Origin: Symmachiella dynata | GTDB lineage: Bacteria; Planctomycetota; Planctomycetia; Planctomycetales; Planctomycetaceae | Reading direction: 5' to 3' | Length of the DNA: 64,000 nt | Assembly: GCF_007747995.1 (NCBI RefSeq) | Contig: NZ_CP036276.1 | Location: 7,182,001-7,246,000, forward strand | Shown here: one piece after another, positions 51,432-61,489 of the stretch | How positions within the stretch are numbered: the stretch's first letter is position 1 | Layout of the letters: each line of letters opens with the position of its first letter | The notes under the pieces: generated by a model | Database searches by the model: none | The model's input: only the letters and a program-made list of their open reading frames with translations | Told to the model about the DNA's origin: nothing | Translations under genes and position numbers: made by a program

Positions 51432-54071
51432 CTAAGCCGTCTTAGAAATCCCCGCATCCAGGATTTTTCCGATACGAAGGGAAATGTCCTGCAGATGAGA
51501 ACGGGTATAAATATCCAATTCGATCTTGCCGGCCAACAGGTTGTCGATCGTATGCTGCAGTTCGCCGATTTTTGCTGCGGCCACAACCGCCGCATCGCCT
51601 GGTTGTTTCAAGACCAAATGCGACACCCTTTCCAAATAACTCCGCTGCAAGTTGCGGCGAAGACTGCTGATGGCAGGTTTCCGAGCCGTATATTCTCCAG
51701 GTTGGATCGCATCGACTTCACTGAAGACCGATTGGGTCAACCGGGAAATCAATTCCGCAACCGTCAACGCATCCTGATCGGCCGGCGTTTTCAGCTCGTT
51801 GTCCGCCACGCGATCCAAGGTTAACGGAGAGAGTAACTGGTCCAGGATTCGATTTTGCCACAAGGCAATCGTTTCGTGCACCGGAAAATCGGAACGATCC
51901 GCGACATCACTTCCCCAGTGCGACCACCGCGCCGGGCTCATGTGATTGAACAGTTCCGGCGGAATCTCATAAGCCGCGTCGCTGAAGACCGAGTCCTCCA
52001 ACAGTTGCAGCGCCTCTCGCTGTTGGGCGGGCGACACAATTTCCGCCGGATTCTTTGCTCCGGCATCTCCCTGGTGGCTGCGATTCATGCGAACGCCCCC
52101 CACATAACGCGCTGCGAAATGCATGGCTTGTCCTTGAATCGATAACAAATTATTCAGCGACGGACGCACGCGTTGATAACCCTTTCCGTCCGACGTCGCA
52201 CGCTCCACAACTTTTGGCAACAGTTGACGCACCAACTCACTCCGCTGGCGGGCATAACCGATCAGGTCATTTCCCAAATCGAAACGATTCGCATCCGGAT
52301 CGGGATCGATGCCCCGCGTATCTTCGTCTGTCGCGAAGATCAGGCCCGGCTCCCCGCTCCGTGCGGCGATGGCCTGTAATAGCGGAACTTCTCCGCGCGG
52401 ACCGCCCGGTAGCGGCGCGTAACCGTATTGAATGGCCCAGATGTCATAAGGACCAATCGTCGTCGAGAAATAGTCGCCTTGCTTGTCTTTATCCGGCACG
52501 ATGTTGGTCGGCAGATAGTCCATCACCGACGCAGCCAAACCGGTTTGGCTCGTGAGTTCACGATTCTGCAGTTCCTCCAAGCTGCGAAACGTGCTTGCTT
52601 TGAAATTGTGACGTAATCCCAACGTATGGCCGACTTCATGCATCACGACCTCCTTCAGTCCCTGCATGACGGCCGTCTCCTTCAGTTCTTCCAATCGCTC
52701 TCCCTCGGCATGCAACGGCAGTACACTATGCACCAATGCTAACTGGTGGGACATTCCCTGACAGTTGCTGCAGTGGTGCGCGTGTTCGGCGGCGGATTTC
52801 TCTGCTTGCTGCTGCCGATAGGTTTCGATATCCAGCGCTCCGCCAGTCATTCCCGCCACATCCTCTTGCGTGAGCGTTTCAATCTGCTTGCTCCACGATT
52901 TGACAAAGTCGGCGTCGAGAATAATATCGGCATCCAAAATCTCGCCGGTGTACGGATTGATCCGTGATGGTCCCATCGCGAAACCAGCATTGGCCGTCAT
53001 CCAGCGGAAGGTGTTGTAATTGATGTCCTCCGGATCCCAAGTGGCATCGTCGGGCTGCTGACGCACTTCGATCGCGTTGAGAATTCCAGCTGCTTCGAAT
53101 GCCTTATTCCACTCCGCTATTCCTTCGCGGATCGGCTGACGGTATTTGTACGGAACGGTGTTCTCGATCCAGAAGACGATGGGCTTTTTCGCCGGCGACA
53201 ATTTGGCCGACGGATCGGCCTTCTGCACATTCCAACGATTGATCAGCCGCACGAATTGATCGTCGCCATCGTTGTCCGAATAGTCTTTTACTGCTGTCAC
53301 AAAGTACCCCACACGATCATCGGCCAACCGCGGACGGTAATCCGACGGGGTCAACCGGCTGATCGAATAGTGCACGTGAATCGTCACACCGCGCGTATCG
53401 GCCACCGTGTCGATCTTTACATGGCCGCTCGAGGCGTACGTTGCCGCCACTTCCAGCTCGACATTGTTCTTGAAACCCTTAACCCCGGCCCAATTCGAAC
53501 GATCCGCCGCGAATGAGAATCCCGGCAGTACGTGCGAAATCTGGGGCAGATCGGACATGAACACCTTAGTGATATCAACCAAATCGCCGCCGTGCGGGCC
53601 TTTGGTAATCACCGGCAGGCTGAATAGCACGCTATCGGTAAACGCATTGGTGACGGCTGTCGATTCTGGGCTACCGTGATTTGCCCGAAAACGAATATTA
53701 CGGCGGACGATTTGAATGCGGTCGTCGACCTTCTTAAATCGCCACACCCAGTCGTCATCAAATCCCCAAGTCATGCCTCCCAAGAGTGGGGTTTTGCCGA
53801 TACCTCGAGCGATTGAGGTGAGCACTAAGTATTCGCTACCGAGTTGTTGAGGCCCCATTTCCGCATAGAGTTTGCTCCCTTTGCGGTACAGCGGCACGAC
53901 CCCTTCAATGGCCGTTGCCCCTTTGAGGATTTTTTCGTACGACGGTTTGCCGGCTGTATCCGCGGCTTTCGCAGCGCTCTCTCCACCGGCAATAGCGGCG
54001 GGTACCCAGAGTGCCATCGGTACGATTGCGATCGCGACGATGGCACGCTTGGCGAAACTTGTGACTCGCAT
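51432..54071 (-). CDS. DUF5117/DUF5118-type zinc metalloprotease
   Basis: 879 residues. Signal peptide (AIVAIAIVPMALWVPAAIAG), large N-terminal DUF5118/5117-like domains, and a zinc-binding HEVGHTLGLRHNFKAS (metzincin-like HExxHxxGxxH) in the middle, followed by VMDYLPTNIV with a Met-turn candidate. ATG 54071 with GAGGAG upstream. A secreted or periplasmic protease; substrate unknown. It also has a Cys/His patch (EHAHHCSNCQGMSHQ) before the zinc motif. Confidence 0.9.
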   Translation of the reverse strand: MRVTSFAKRAIVAIAIVPMALWVPAAIAGGESAAKAADTAGKPSYEKILKGATAIEGVVPLYRKGSKLYAEMGPQQLGSEYLVLTSIARGIGKTPLLGGMTWGFDDDWVWRFKKVDDRIQIVRRNIRFRANHGSPESTAVTNAFTDSVLFSLPVITKGPHGGDLVDITKVFMSDLPQISHVLPGFSFAADRSNWAGVKGFKNNVELEVAATYASSGHVKIDTVADTRGVTIHVHYSISRLTPSDYRPRLADDRVGYFVTAVKDYSDNDGDDQFVRLINRWNVQKADPSAKLSPAKKPIVFWIENTVPYKYRQPIREGIAEWNKAFEAAGILNAIEVRQQPDDATWDPEDINYNTFRWMTANAGFAMGPSRINPYTGEILDADIILDADFVKSWSKQIETLTQEDVAGMTGGALDIETYRQQQAEKSAAEHAHHCSNCQGMSHQLALVHSVLPLHAEGERLEELKETAVMQGLKEVVMHEVGHTLGLRHNFKASTFRSLEELQNRELTSQTGLAASVMDYLPTNIVPDKDKQGDYFSTTIGPYDIWAIQYGYAPLPGGPRGEVPLLQAIAARSGEPGLIFATDEDTRGIDPDPDANRFDLGNDLIGYARQRSELVRQLLPKVVERATSDGKGYQRVRPSLNNLLSIQGQAMHFAARYVGGVRMNRSHQGDAGAKNPAEIVSPAQQREALQLLEDSVFSDAAYEIPPELFNHMSPARWSHWGSDVADRSDFPVHETIALWQNRILDQLLSPLTLDRVADNELKTPADQDALTVAELISRLTQSVFSEVDAIQPGEYTARKPAISSLRRNLQRSYLERVSHLVLKQPGDAAVVAAAKIGELQHTIDNLLAGKIELDIYTRSHLQDISLRIGKILDAGISKTA

Positions 54072-54149
54072 GACTGCTCCTCTTCGACTCGCTGAGGGGT
54101 TTATTTTAAGTAACCGGCTGGTCGGCCGGATTGGCTGTATCAGGGACTC

Positions 54150-54180
54150 TTGAACCCGGCTCACGTGGAACCGGGTTCAA
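54150..54180. repeat. TTGAACCCGG/CCGGGTTCAA hairpin
   Basis: Perfect 10-bp stem (54150-54159 with 54171-54180) and an 11-nt loop, downstream of the thioredoxin gene and upstream of the protease start. It could act as a terminator for the former. No T-tract. Confidence 0.55.
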
Positions 54181-54240
54181 AAGTCGTTGCACATCAAAAG
54201 GTGCTTGCAACAATGATTCCTTGATTTGTTTGTTGCCGTA

Positions 54241-54855
54241 TTACAGCAACGTCTTGCTCGGTGCGGAGTGAGAATCGATTCTCGCTCGTAACTCCGCTTT
54301 ACGGGCCGCTCCGACAACCTTTTCGACCGGCTGTCCGTCCTTGAAGACCATCAACGTCGGCAGGGCTTTGATGCCGTAGCGGGCCGCGATTTGCGGATTG
54401 TCATCCACATCCACCTGTGCCACCACCGCTTGACCGCCCAGTTCACCCGCCAGTTCATGGATCACCGGTTCGATCATCCGACACGCGCCGCACCAGTCCG
54501 CTCCAAAATCGACCAACACCGGCAAGTCGTTGTCGAGCACCACCGACGAGAACGTCGCATCGGTGACATCCACCGGCTGCCCGGCCGCGGCTTGGGGCAC
54601 TGCTGTGTGCGGGACCCGAGCTTGTGGAGCACGAGCGTGCGAGATGGCATCGCGACGTAACTGTCGTTCGACTTCCCGCGTGGGGTTATTCGTCACAGCG
54701 GGTTGAGCGACTTCGGCTCGCTCTCGTTCAATGATGGTATCCATCGTTGTAAACTGCGGTCGCTGCCGTTGCGGGCTTTGCAGTGACCACCACAACGCCA
54801 ACCCACCCACTGAAACCGCGACTGCCAGATAAAGTTGTATGCCTTGATTCAACAT
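54241..54855 (-). CDS. membrane-anchored thioredoxin
   Basis: 204 residues. N-terminal helix (GIQLYLAVAVSVGGLALWW), a ~75-residue Arg/Gln/Pro-rich linker, then a thioredoxin domain with VLVDFGADWCGACRMIEPVI (active site WCGAC instead of WCGPC) and the cis-Pro segment IKALPTLMVFKDGQP. ATG 54855 has AAGGAG. The Ala for Pro usually raises redox potential, so reductase or isomerase activity is possible (inference). Confidence 0.9.
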   Translation of the reverse strand: MLNQGIQLYLAVAVSVGGLALWWSLQSPQRQRPQFTTMDTIIERERAEVAQPAVTNNPTREVERQLRRDAISHARAPQARVPHTAVPQAAAGQPVDVTDATFSSVVLDNDLPVLVDFGADWCGACRMIEPVIHELAGELGGQAVVAQVDVDDNPQIAARYGIKALPTLMVFKDGQPVEKVVGAARKAELRARIDSHSAPSKTLL

Positions 54856-55092
54856 GTTTTTCTCCTTGTGCCAACCGCGAAATTGCGGTCTGTGGTTGTA
54901 TACAGCAAGCGGCGTGCCTAACCGAGCCAACGTTAAGAAACAGGCAAAACACCCGCGTTTTTACATGTTTTTGCAATCCATCGAGCCATTGCGCTGGGGC
55001 ATAATTCCCCAAGCGACGCCTTCTGCCCCCGACGATCAGTTCCAACGTCCTGTTGTTTGCCGCATGAACTCACGCGACCTCGACGACCGCGC

Positions 55093-55134
55093 AAAAAAAA
55101 CCCGCGCCCGGCAGATTGACTTGCCGGACGCGGG
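55093..55134 (-). terminator. intrinsic terminator of the FKBP gene
   Basis: On the minus strand a 13-bp GC-rich stem (55122-55134 with 55101-55113, one G-U wobble) is followed directly by eight Ts (55100-55093). It lies about 50 nt after the FKBP stop codon. Confidence 0.9.
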
Positions 55135-55183
55135 TAACTGCCAGGAGTTCACCACGCTCCTGTCTCATCATTTGCTCAGCAAA

Positions 55184-56047
55184 TCACTCCGTCGCTGTTT
55201 TGGCTTCGGACAGATTCACCGAAAGCGGTTTGGACGGTTCTTGTTCCATCACGTCCAACAATTCCACTTCAAACACCAACACTTCGTTGGGTCCAATTGC
55301 CCCACCTGCTCCGCGGGGACCGTATGCCAACTCCGCAGGAATATACAATTCCCATTTCGCTCCCGGGGACATCAACTGCAAAGCTTCCGTCCAACCAGGA
55401 ATGACGCCGCCGACGTTGAACTCGACCGGCTCGCCACGCTTGTAGGAGCTGTCAAATTCTTTGCCGTCCATCAATGTGCCGCGATAGTGCACTTTGACGC
55501 GATCCGATTCGGAGGGCTTTTTGCCGTCACCCGCTTTAATGACACGATATTGCAGTCCGCTGGCGGTCTCGGAGACGCCCTCTTTCATTTTGTTTTTCGC
55601 GAGAAAGTCCTCGCCTTTCTTCTTCGCTGCTTCACTCATCTTGGCATGTTCGGCCATCAAGGCTTCCATTTGCTGTTTTTGAAAGGCCGTTAAAACAGCC
55701 GTCATTTCCTCATCGGAATATTTCGAAGCCTTGCCGGCCATTGCATTGCGAAATCCTTCAATGAATTCGTCCGCCTGCAACGGGAGCTTCTGTTCCTGCA
55801 TACCCTGTGCCACATTCGTACCGATGATGTAACTGAGAGCCTTCAAATCGACTCCCGCCTCGGAGGCGTTTGTTGCCTCACCCGCTTTGGATTCGCCAGA
55901 GGACGCTTTCGCCGATGTGGCGGCCGTATCCGCTCGCGCCGTTTGCAAGCTCCCCTGCATTAGTCCTGTACTTGCAGCAACAGCCCCCACACCCAGCAAG
56001 GCGCCCATGGCAATGGGGTACTTCATTTTTGAAAAACTGAAACTCAT
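55184..56047 (-). CDS. FKBP-type peptidyl-prolyl isomerase, exported
   Basis: 287 residues. Signal-like N-terminus (IAMGALLGVGAVAASTGL), an FKBP N-terminal dimerisation region (LSYIIGTNVAQGMQEQKL) and a C-terminal FKBP domain (SDRVKVHYRGTLMDGKEFDS, VIPGWTEALQLM, IPAELAYGPRGAG). Mip/FkpA-like architecture; folds periplasmic proteins. ATG 56047 with AGGAGA upstream. Ends with a strong terminator. Confidence 0.95.
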   Translation of the reverse strand: MSFSFSKMKYPIAMGALLGVGAVAASTGLMQGSLQTARADTAATSAKASSGESKAGEATNASEAGVDLKALSYIIGTNVAQGMQEQKLPLQADEFIEGFRNAMAGKASKYSDEEMTAVLTAFQKQQMEALMAEHAKMSEAAKKKGEDFLAKNKMKEGVSETASGLQYRVIKAGDGKKPSESDRVKVHYRGTLMDGKEFDSSYKRGEPVEFNVGGVIPGWTEALQLMSPGAKWELYIPAELAYGPRGAGGAIGPNEVLVFEVELLDVMEQEPSKPLSVNLSEAKTATE

Positions 56048-56478
56048 CTCAACGTCTCCTGGTTCGTGTTTAGAAGGGAAAGCATAAATGGTTTTGCACC
56101 GGACCAACTTGTTTTGTTGTTGTGCCCCCGTGCGGTTTTAAAACACAAATGCAATCGACGTGCCAAACATCTCAGTCCCGTTCCGCTGGAGATGGCAAGC
56201 ATGCATTTCCACCTAGCCCGCTAGGAGAATATGCGTTTTTTAAATTTCTAATTCGCGTGAATCACTCATCCGCTTCCGGCGTGCTCCCAGCGGGGCAGGC
56301 TTCCCCAACGTGGCGCTTTGCCCCGTTCTCCTCACGGTTCCCTAGGCCAAGTCAATCAACGATCCGCTTTACCGAACCGTTTGCAAATTCTAAACGGCGG
56401 GTGAGGTACCAATTGTCCTGTTCCGGCTAAAACAAATAGCCACCAGGTCACAAATTCATTTGTCTGATCGGGAGACGA
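56048..56478. other. divergent FKBP / hydrolase intergenic region
   Basis: 431 nt with no gene. Hairpins include CCTAG-CCCG-CTAGG (56212-56225) and CGGGGCA/TGCCCCG (56291-56325). Confidence 0.5.
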
Positions 56479-57711
56479 ATGAGTAAACTGGTCAGCGCCG
56501 TTCAGCCGGCGCATCGCAAAAGCGTTGCACAGTCTACGGCCACGCATCTCTGGAGAATGTGCAAGATTTTGAGTGACAACCGATTTCGACATCAGCAATA
56601 CACAAACGCTCCGCCGGCGACGAGATATCACCTCCTCCGCGCGGATCCCGGTCCAGAATTGGACAGCGAAGAGTTTCGCGTGCGCATGCGGGCCGTCGGC
56701 GAGAGATTGCGGGCCGCCGGTGTTTCGTCCCTCTATCTGGTGCATGGAACGTTTGTGGGCGGAGACGCTGCCGGATTGTGGTTGGAATTGTCGCGACTGC
56801 TGCCCGCTTACGGCGATGTGCTGCGACAGTTGAACAAACAATGGGTGGACGCCACCGTCGGCGAACATGGCAACTTTACCGCTCAGTTTGCGCAGAAGCT
56901 CGAAGAGTCACTCAACGATGGCAGCGAACGACAGATTTCAGTCCGCGTCTTCCATTGGTCGAGCGAAAACCACCACATCGGCCGTGCCGACGCTGCCGTC
57001 CGGTTGTTCGATGAATTGGACAATCGAAAGGACCAAGGACGGATTTTGCTTTGGGGTCACAGCCACGCCGGCAACGTCTTCGCGCTGTTGTCACAGCTGC
57101 TCGCGGCTGACAATGCGACAATCGACCTGTTTTTCAATACGGCGCAGGTCTTTTTTCGCAATCCAATGACGCGGCGGATTGATCTCCCCTGGTGGCCGGA
57201 TGTCTGGCGGCGGCTCAACGATCCCCACCGTGTGCTGTCTGCCGACCAATGCGATTTTGTCACGTTCGGGACACCCATTCGTTATGCCTGGGATCCCCAT
57301 GGGAATGCACGACTTTTGCATTTCATCAATCATCGACCGCGCGAGGGATCCCCCGATTACTTGTGCCCTTTTCCACCCACGCTCGACGACATCATACATG
57401 CAGCGGATGGCGACTATATTCAGCAACTAGGCATCGCGGGAACCAACGTGCCTCCCGGCGTCCTTGCGTGGCGGAATTTCTTGGCCGACCGCAGGCTCAA
57501 CCAATTGTTGCAGCACAACCTGCGGCTGCGCGATCTTCACGAGCGTCTCAAGCTGGGAATGCGTGTTCCCGAACAAGGGGTCTCGCTGTTGTGTGACTAC
57601 GGCACACCAACCGGCAACATCGCACGGCACCACGCCGGTCATGCGGTTTATACACAACTACAATGGCTGCTTTTTCACGCTGAACAAACCTGCGCGTATT
57701 TGTATGGGTGA
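56479..57711 (+). CDS. alpha/beta-hydrolase-like protein, unknown substrate
   Basis: 410 residues. An early LYLVHGTFVGGDAAG (oxyanion-type HG) and a nucleophile elbow LLWGHSHAGNVFALL (GHSHAG, nucleophile Ser) indicate an alpha/beta hydrolase fold. The later sequence (FVTFGTPIRYAW, HHAGHAVYTQLQWL) could supply the Asp and His. Start ATG 56479 with GGGAG nearby; an internal ATG at 56557 is possible. I do not recognise the specific family. Convergent with the kinase-WD40 gene. Confidence 0.75.
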   Translation: MSKLVSAVQPAHRKSVAQSTATHLWRMCKILSDNRFRHQQYTNAPPATRYHLLRADPGPELDSEEFRVRMRAVGERLRAAGVSSLYLVHGTFVGGDAAGLWLELSRLLPAYGDVLRQLNKQWVDATVGEHGNFTAQFAQKLEESLNDGSERQISVRVFHWSSENHHIGRADAAVRLFDELDNRKDQGRILLWGHSHAGNVFALLSQLLAADNATIDLFFNTAQVFFRNPMTRRIDLPWWPDVWRRLNDPHRVLSADQCDFVTFGTPIRYAWDPHGNARLLHFINHRPREGSPDYLCPFPPTLDDIIHAADGDYIQQLGIAGTNVPPGVLAWRNFLADRRLNQLLQHNLRLRDLHERLKLGMRVPEQGVSLLCDYGTPTGNIARHHAGHAVYTQLQWLLFHAEQTCAYLYG

Positions 57712-57763
57712 AACCTCAAGGCGTCGCCTTCAAGCAAATAGAGTGTTCAATGCCTACCCAAAT

Positions 57764-60700
57764 TCACTGGGGCGACACTTGAACCGGATTCTCCGTATCA
57801 ATTCGCCAGAGAAAAATATTGCTCGGCTGAGTGCGAACAGCCTCTCGCCAATTGGGGTGATTCCACAGTTCCACCCGACCTGACCATCCACCAGCGATGA
57901 TTGTCTGGCCATCTGGTGAAAAGAGCAGATGTTGGAAACTCCCTCGCCCCCCCGGAATGGGCAGTGAGAGCAGTGCCTCCCAATGACGCAGGCGCCACAA
58001 GCGTATCGCTGTGTCGTCAAATGCACCGGCCACCAGTGCATTCCCGTCCGGTGAAAACTTCACGGATCGGTAAATGGAAAAGCCTCCTTGCAGTATTTCG
58101 ATCTCTTGATTGTTCAAATAGTCCCAAAGAGCGATCTCGCCACGCTTTAATCCCAGTGCAATCGCGTGGCCGTCGGGTGCAAATGCCATAGCTGTTGCCG
58201 CCATGGGAGTATTGAGGCGACTGGGCTGCAAAAATCCTTTGCGCCCGAAAGGGATAATCATGTTTTGGCCGGAATTCGTTGCAATCCATTTGCCGTCACT
58301 CGAAATTGGTATCTGCAAGTTTTCACCATGCAAACTTCCATGCCCCAGGGATTGGTTATCGAGACGGTCGTTTGTCACCATGTCCCACAGCGAAATGGTA
58401 TTCACGTCGCTCTCCCATGCATTGCTGCCAACCAGCAAACGTCGATTGTCGGCCAAAATTGCCAATTGCATAGGGACACCCTCTTCGAGACTTATCTGAG
58501 ACTGTTCCTTATAAGTTAACGAATTGACAATGCGGACGATGCTCTTGACCGATCCATGTTCCAGACCTCCGAGTGCCAGATGTTCGCCATCGGGTGAAAA
58601 TGCTAGCGAGAAAATGGAATCGCCCGTTTCTTGATGGACGAGGCGTGGAATCTCCGCAGCGATGTCCCAAATTTGCCACCCTCCGCTTGCCTGACGCGGG
58701 TCCCTCGTACCGGTATGCTGACCGAGCGCCAAAAACCGACTATTCGGGGAGATCGCGATGCCTTGTAACCCCAATGGTTCCGCGGCAAGTTTCGTACGAT
58801 GAAAACCGGCAGAAATGTCCCACACGCGCAGTCGGCCCGCACTGTCTCCCGCTACGAACAGTCGACCGTCCGGGGAAAAGTCCATTCCCCAAAACGCAAC
58901 GCCGTCATTCTCAATCACATGAGCGATACTTTGCGTTGGCAGATCCCAAAGATAAATCGGCCCATTGCTGCCCACCGATGCCATCGATTGATCGTCCGGC
59001 GCGATCCGGATGGCTTGCGCCGTATCCTCTTGCTGCCCCACTAATGAAATCCAACGAATTCCATTCTCGACGCTATCAAATCTGACATCGCCACTGTCGC
59101 CGCAATAGGCCACATATCTGGAATCGTGTGTAAATACGGCGGAACGGACCGATGTGCCGTAGCGACGTGTTTTATCCAAAGTGTAGTTCGTCGTGTTCCA
59201 GACGATTGACGTGCTGTCGCGGCTAGCGGTGACCAACCACCTCCCATCTTTTGAGAACTCGACCGATTCGATCCGTCCGCGGTGTGCTTGAATCGAGTGA
59301 CGTTCCTCCATACTGTCCAAATCCCAGACCTTGAGCACTCCAGCATCATCGGCCGAGACCACGTCCGATGTCAGCGGCGAAAACGCCACACCGACAACCA
59401 TTGTCTCATGCCCGGTTAATGTGCCGATTTCCTTCCCCGACTCCACTTCCCAGATTCTGACCGTATGGTCGTCGCTTGCCGTTGCCACGCGTGAACCATC
59501 TGCTGAGAACGTTACGCAGTTCACTTCATTCGAATGCCCCTTTAGAGTTTGCAAGCGTTGGCCGCTGGCCGCATCCCAGATATGGGCCAATCCGTCGCTG
59601 CCCGCGGTTGCAAAGGAGCGGCTATCCGGCGAAAACCGGATGAAGTAAATGTTATTGAGATTGTCATCCTCGTGAGCGTGGGCGTCGAAGGAAGTGAGCA
59701 AGACCGGCGGTGGCGCGTAGTCTTGAGGATGCGCAAGTTTCCACAGGTAATGCCATTCAAATCCCCGCAGATCGCTGTTCCCGTCCTGCGGCAAATGGGG
59801 CTTCAGCAATTCTTGTATCGCCGTGGATGTGTTGGGTTGGTCCTTGATACGAAAGTAACTATCGGCCCAGATTTCACCGGCACGTTTGACGTCACTGTAG
59901 TATTGGTCTTCGCGCAACACTTCGGGATCGCTGGCGCTCGCACCGTTTCCATCGAAAACGGAAACCGCTCCGCGAGGCATTGCAAACCAAGCGACCAAGG
60001 AGACCAAAGCGGCAATTGCAACGGCTCCCATCAGGACACTGACGCCCGAAAATTTTCTGCGGTTCACCCAATGCACCGTTTTACGCAGCGTGCCCTGTCC
60101 GCGCGCAAGAATCGGCTCACCACGAAGAAACCGCCGTAAATCAGCTGCCAAATCACCCGCCGTCGCATAGCGTTGCGCAGGTGTTTTCTCCAAACACTTT
60201 AGACAAATCACCGCTAATTCCCGGGGAATCTCCGGCCGCTGTTTGCGGAGCGAAGGAGGTTCTTCGGAAACCACTTTTTGCAATGTCTCGAGGACTGTTG
60301 CTCCCATGATCGGCGGCTTGCCAACCAGCAGTTCATACAGGATCACACCTAGCGCATAAATGTCGCTGGACTCATCAACATCCTTCGTCCGGCCGGCGGC
60401 TTGTTCGGGTGACATGTATTGCGGTGTTCCCAAAATCGCACCGGTTTGTGTCACACTGCTGTCAGCCGCAATAAATTTAGCGATACCGAAGTCTGTGATG
60501 CGCGGAATATATGCGTATTCACTCCTCTTTGGCACTGACGGATCCGGTTCCAACATGATATTGCTGGGTTTCAAGTCGCGATGGACGACCCCCTGACGAT
60601 GGGCATATTCGCTGGCCTCCACCAATTGTGCGACCCATTCGGCTACTTTCCGGGGATCATTCACCAAACCTTGTGCGCAACGCCGCGCGATCCACATTGC

Positions 60701-61249
60701 TAAATTTGGACCCGCGCAGTATGCGGAGAGGATATACCGGCCTTTCTCGAATTTTCCGGCTTCGTACACCGGAATGATATTCGGATGCGTTAGCGCTGCC
60801 GCGGCGCGCCCTTCGCGCAAAAAACGACGATCCATATCATCTGAAATCGAGGCATCCATACGCGGAATCTTGAGCGCGACCTCCCGATTCAACTGCGGAT
60901 CAAACGCCAAGAGGACGACCCCATTTCCTCCCTCGCCAATTTTGTCCAGTACTTTAAATCGGCCAAAATGTTTGGGGAACGTCCGCGGTTCCGAGGACTG
61001 CTGATTTGTCTGGGCATTGGTCAGCGCGACGGTTGCGTCTCGATGAGAGATGAAGCCGGCTAGATCCGTCTCATACAACTCTTTGAGCATCAACAGAATT
61101 TGCAATTGTTCCGAACCGAAGCGTCGCAGGGCGTCGGCTTCGATCGCCGCTGTCTCCCGGCCCTCGCGCAGGGCCTCCTCAAACTCGTCGAGCAAAACAA
61201 GCCATTTGAGATCCTTCGTCGGTGAATCGTCAAAGCTCACAATTCTCAT
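57764..61249 (-). CDS. Ser/Thr protein kinase with C-terminal WD40 repeats
   Basis: 1161 residues. Kinase domain with IGEGGNGVVLLAFD, VALKIP (Lys), VVHRDLKPSNIM and ITDFGIAKF, followed by SSDIYALGVILYELLVGKPP. One membrane helix (VSVLMGAVAIAALVSLVAWF) about 60 residues after the kinase. The outer part is a run of WD40 blades (e.g. LKGHSNEVNCVTFSADGSRV, LTGHETMVVGVAFSPLTSDV). The usual planctomycete sensor-kinase architecture. Start ATG 61249 is chosen; a longer frame back to 61378 exists but has a weak start. Signal unknown. Confidence 0.9.
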   Translation of the reverse strand: MRIVSFDDSPTKDLKWLVLLDEFEEALREGRETAAIEADALRRFGSEQLQILLMLKELYETDLAGFISHRDATVALTNAQTNQQSSEPRTFPKHFGRFKVLDKIGEGGNGVVLLAFDPQLNREVALKIPRMDASISDDMDRRFLREGRAAAALTHPNIIPVYEAGKFEKGRYILSAYCAGPNLAMWIARRCAQGLVNDPRKVAEWVAQLVEASEYAHRQGVVHRDLKPSNIMLEPDPSVPKRSEYAYIPRITDFGIAKFIAADSSVTQTGAILGTPQYMSPEQAAGRTKDVDESSDIYALGVILYELLVGKPPIMGATVLETLQKVVSEEPPSLRKQRPEIPRELAVICLKCLEKTPAQRYATAGDLAADLRRFLRGEPILARGQGTLRKTVHWVNRRKFSGVSVLMGAVAIAALVSLVAWFAMPRGAVSVFDGNGASASDPEVLREDQYYSDVKRAGEIWADSYFRIKDQPNTSTAIQELLKPHLPQDGNSDLRGFEWHYLWKLAHPQDYAPPPVLLTSFDAHAHEDDNLNNIYFIRFSPDSRSFATAGSDGLAHIWDAASGQRLQTLKGHSNEVNCVTFSADGSRVATASDDHTVRIWEVESGKEIGTLTGHETMVVGVAFSPLTSDVVSADDAGVLKVWDLDSMEERHSIQAHRGRIESVEFSKDGRWLVTASRDSTSIVWNTTNYTLDKTRRYGTSVRSAVFTHDSRYVAYCGDSGDVRFDSVENGIRWISLVGQQEDTAQAIRIAPDDQSMASVGSNGPIYLWDLPTQSIAHVIENDGVAFWGMDFSPDGRLFVAGDSAGRLRVWDISAGFHRTKLAAEPLGLQGIAISPNSRFLALGQHTGTRDPRQASGGWQIWDIAAEIPRLVHQETGDSIFSLAFSPDGEHLALGGLEHGSVKSIVRIVNSLTYKEQSQISLEEGVPMQLAILADNRRLLVGSNAWESDVNTISLWDMVTNDRLDNQSLGHGSLHGENLQIPISSDGKWIATNSGQNMIIPFGRKGFLQPSRLNTPMAATAMAFAPDGHAIALGLKRGEIALWDYLNNQEIEILQGGFSIYRSVKFSPDGNALVAGAFDDTAIRLWRLRHWEALLSLPIPGGRGSFQHLLFSPDGQTIIAGGWSGRVELWNHPNWREAVRTQPSNIFLWRIDTENPVQVSPQ

Positions 61250-61445
61250 CCCGTCGCAATACGGTGATGTCACATCAATCGCCGCTGCTCGACCCGGTTG
61301 GTGCTGAGCCGTGGCGCAGCACTCAATTATCGTAACGCGCCCAAGTGAATTCATGAAGCACCACAGCCCTTTTGTCACATCCGGGCCAATTCCCGTCCCA
61401 ATTCGTTAGCGCGCTCCAAATCCCAAAAAACTGTGAAAACACTCA

Positions 61446-61473
61446 TTGACATGTCGCGAGTTGACGATACAAT
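61446..61473 (+). promoter_or_regulatory. sigma70-like promoter of the arsR gene
   Basis: TTGACA (61446-61451), 16-nt spacer, TACAAT (61468-61473); the ATG is 16 nt further with AGGAG in between. Near-consensus. Confidence 0.7.
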
Positions 61474-61489
61474 GAAGTAGGAGCCAATC

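Noticed and set aside
57764-61378. 43-residue longer N-terminus of the kinase-WD40 protein
   Set aside because: Starts at a GTG with poor ribosome binding and adds non-conserved Cys-rich sequence; ATG 61249 preferred, though not certain.
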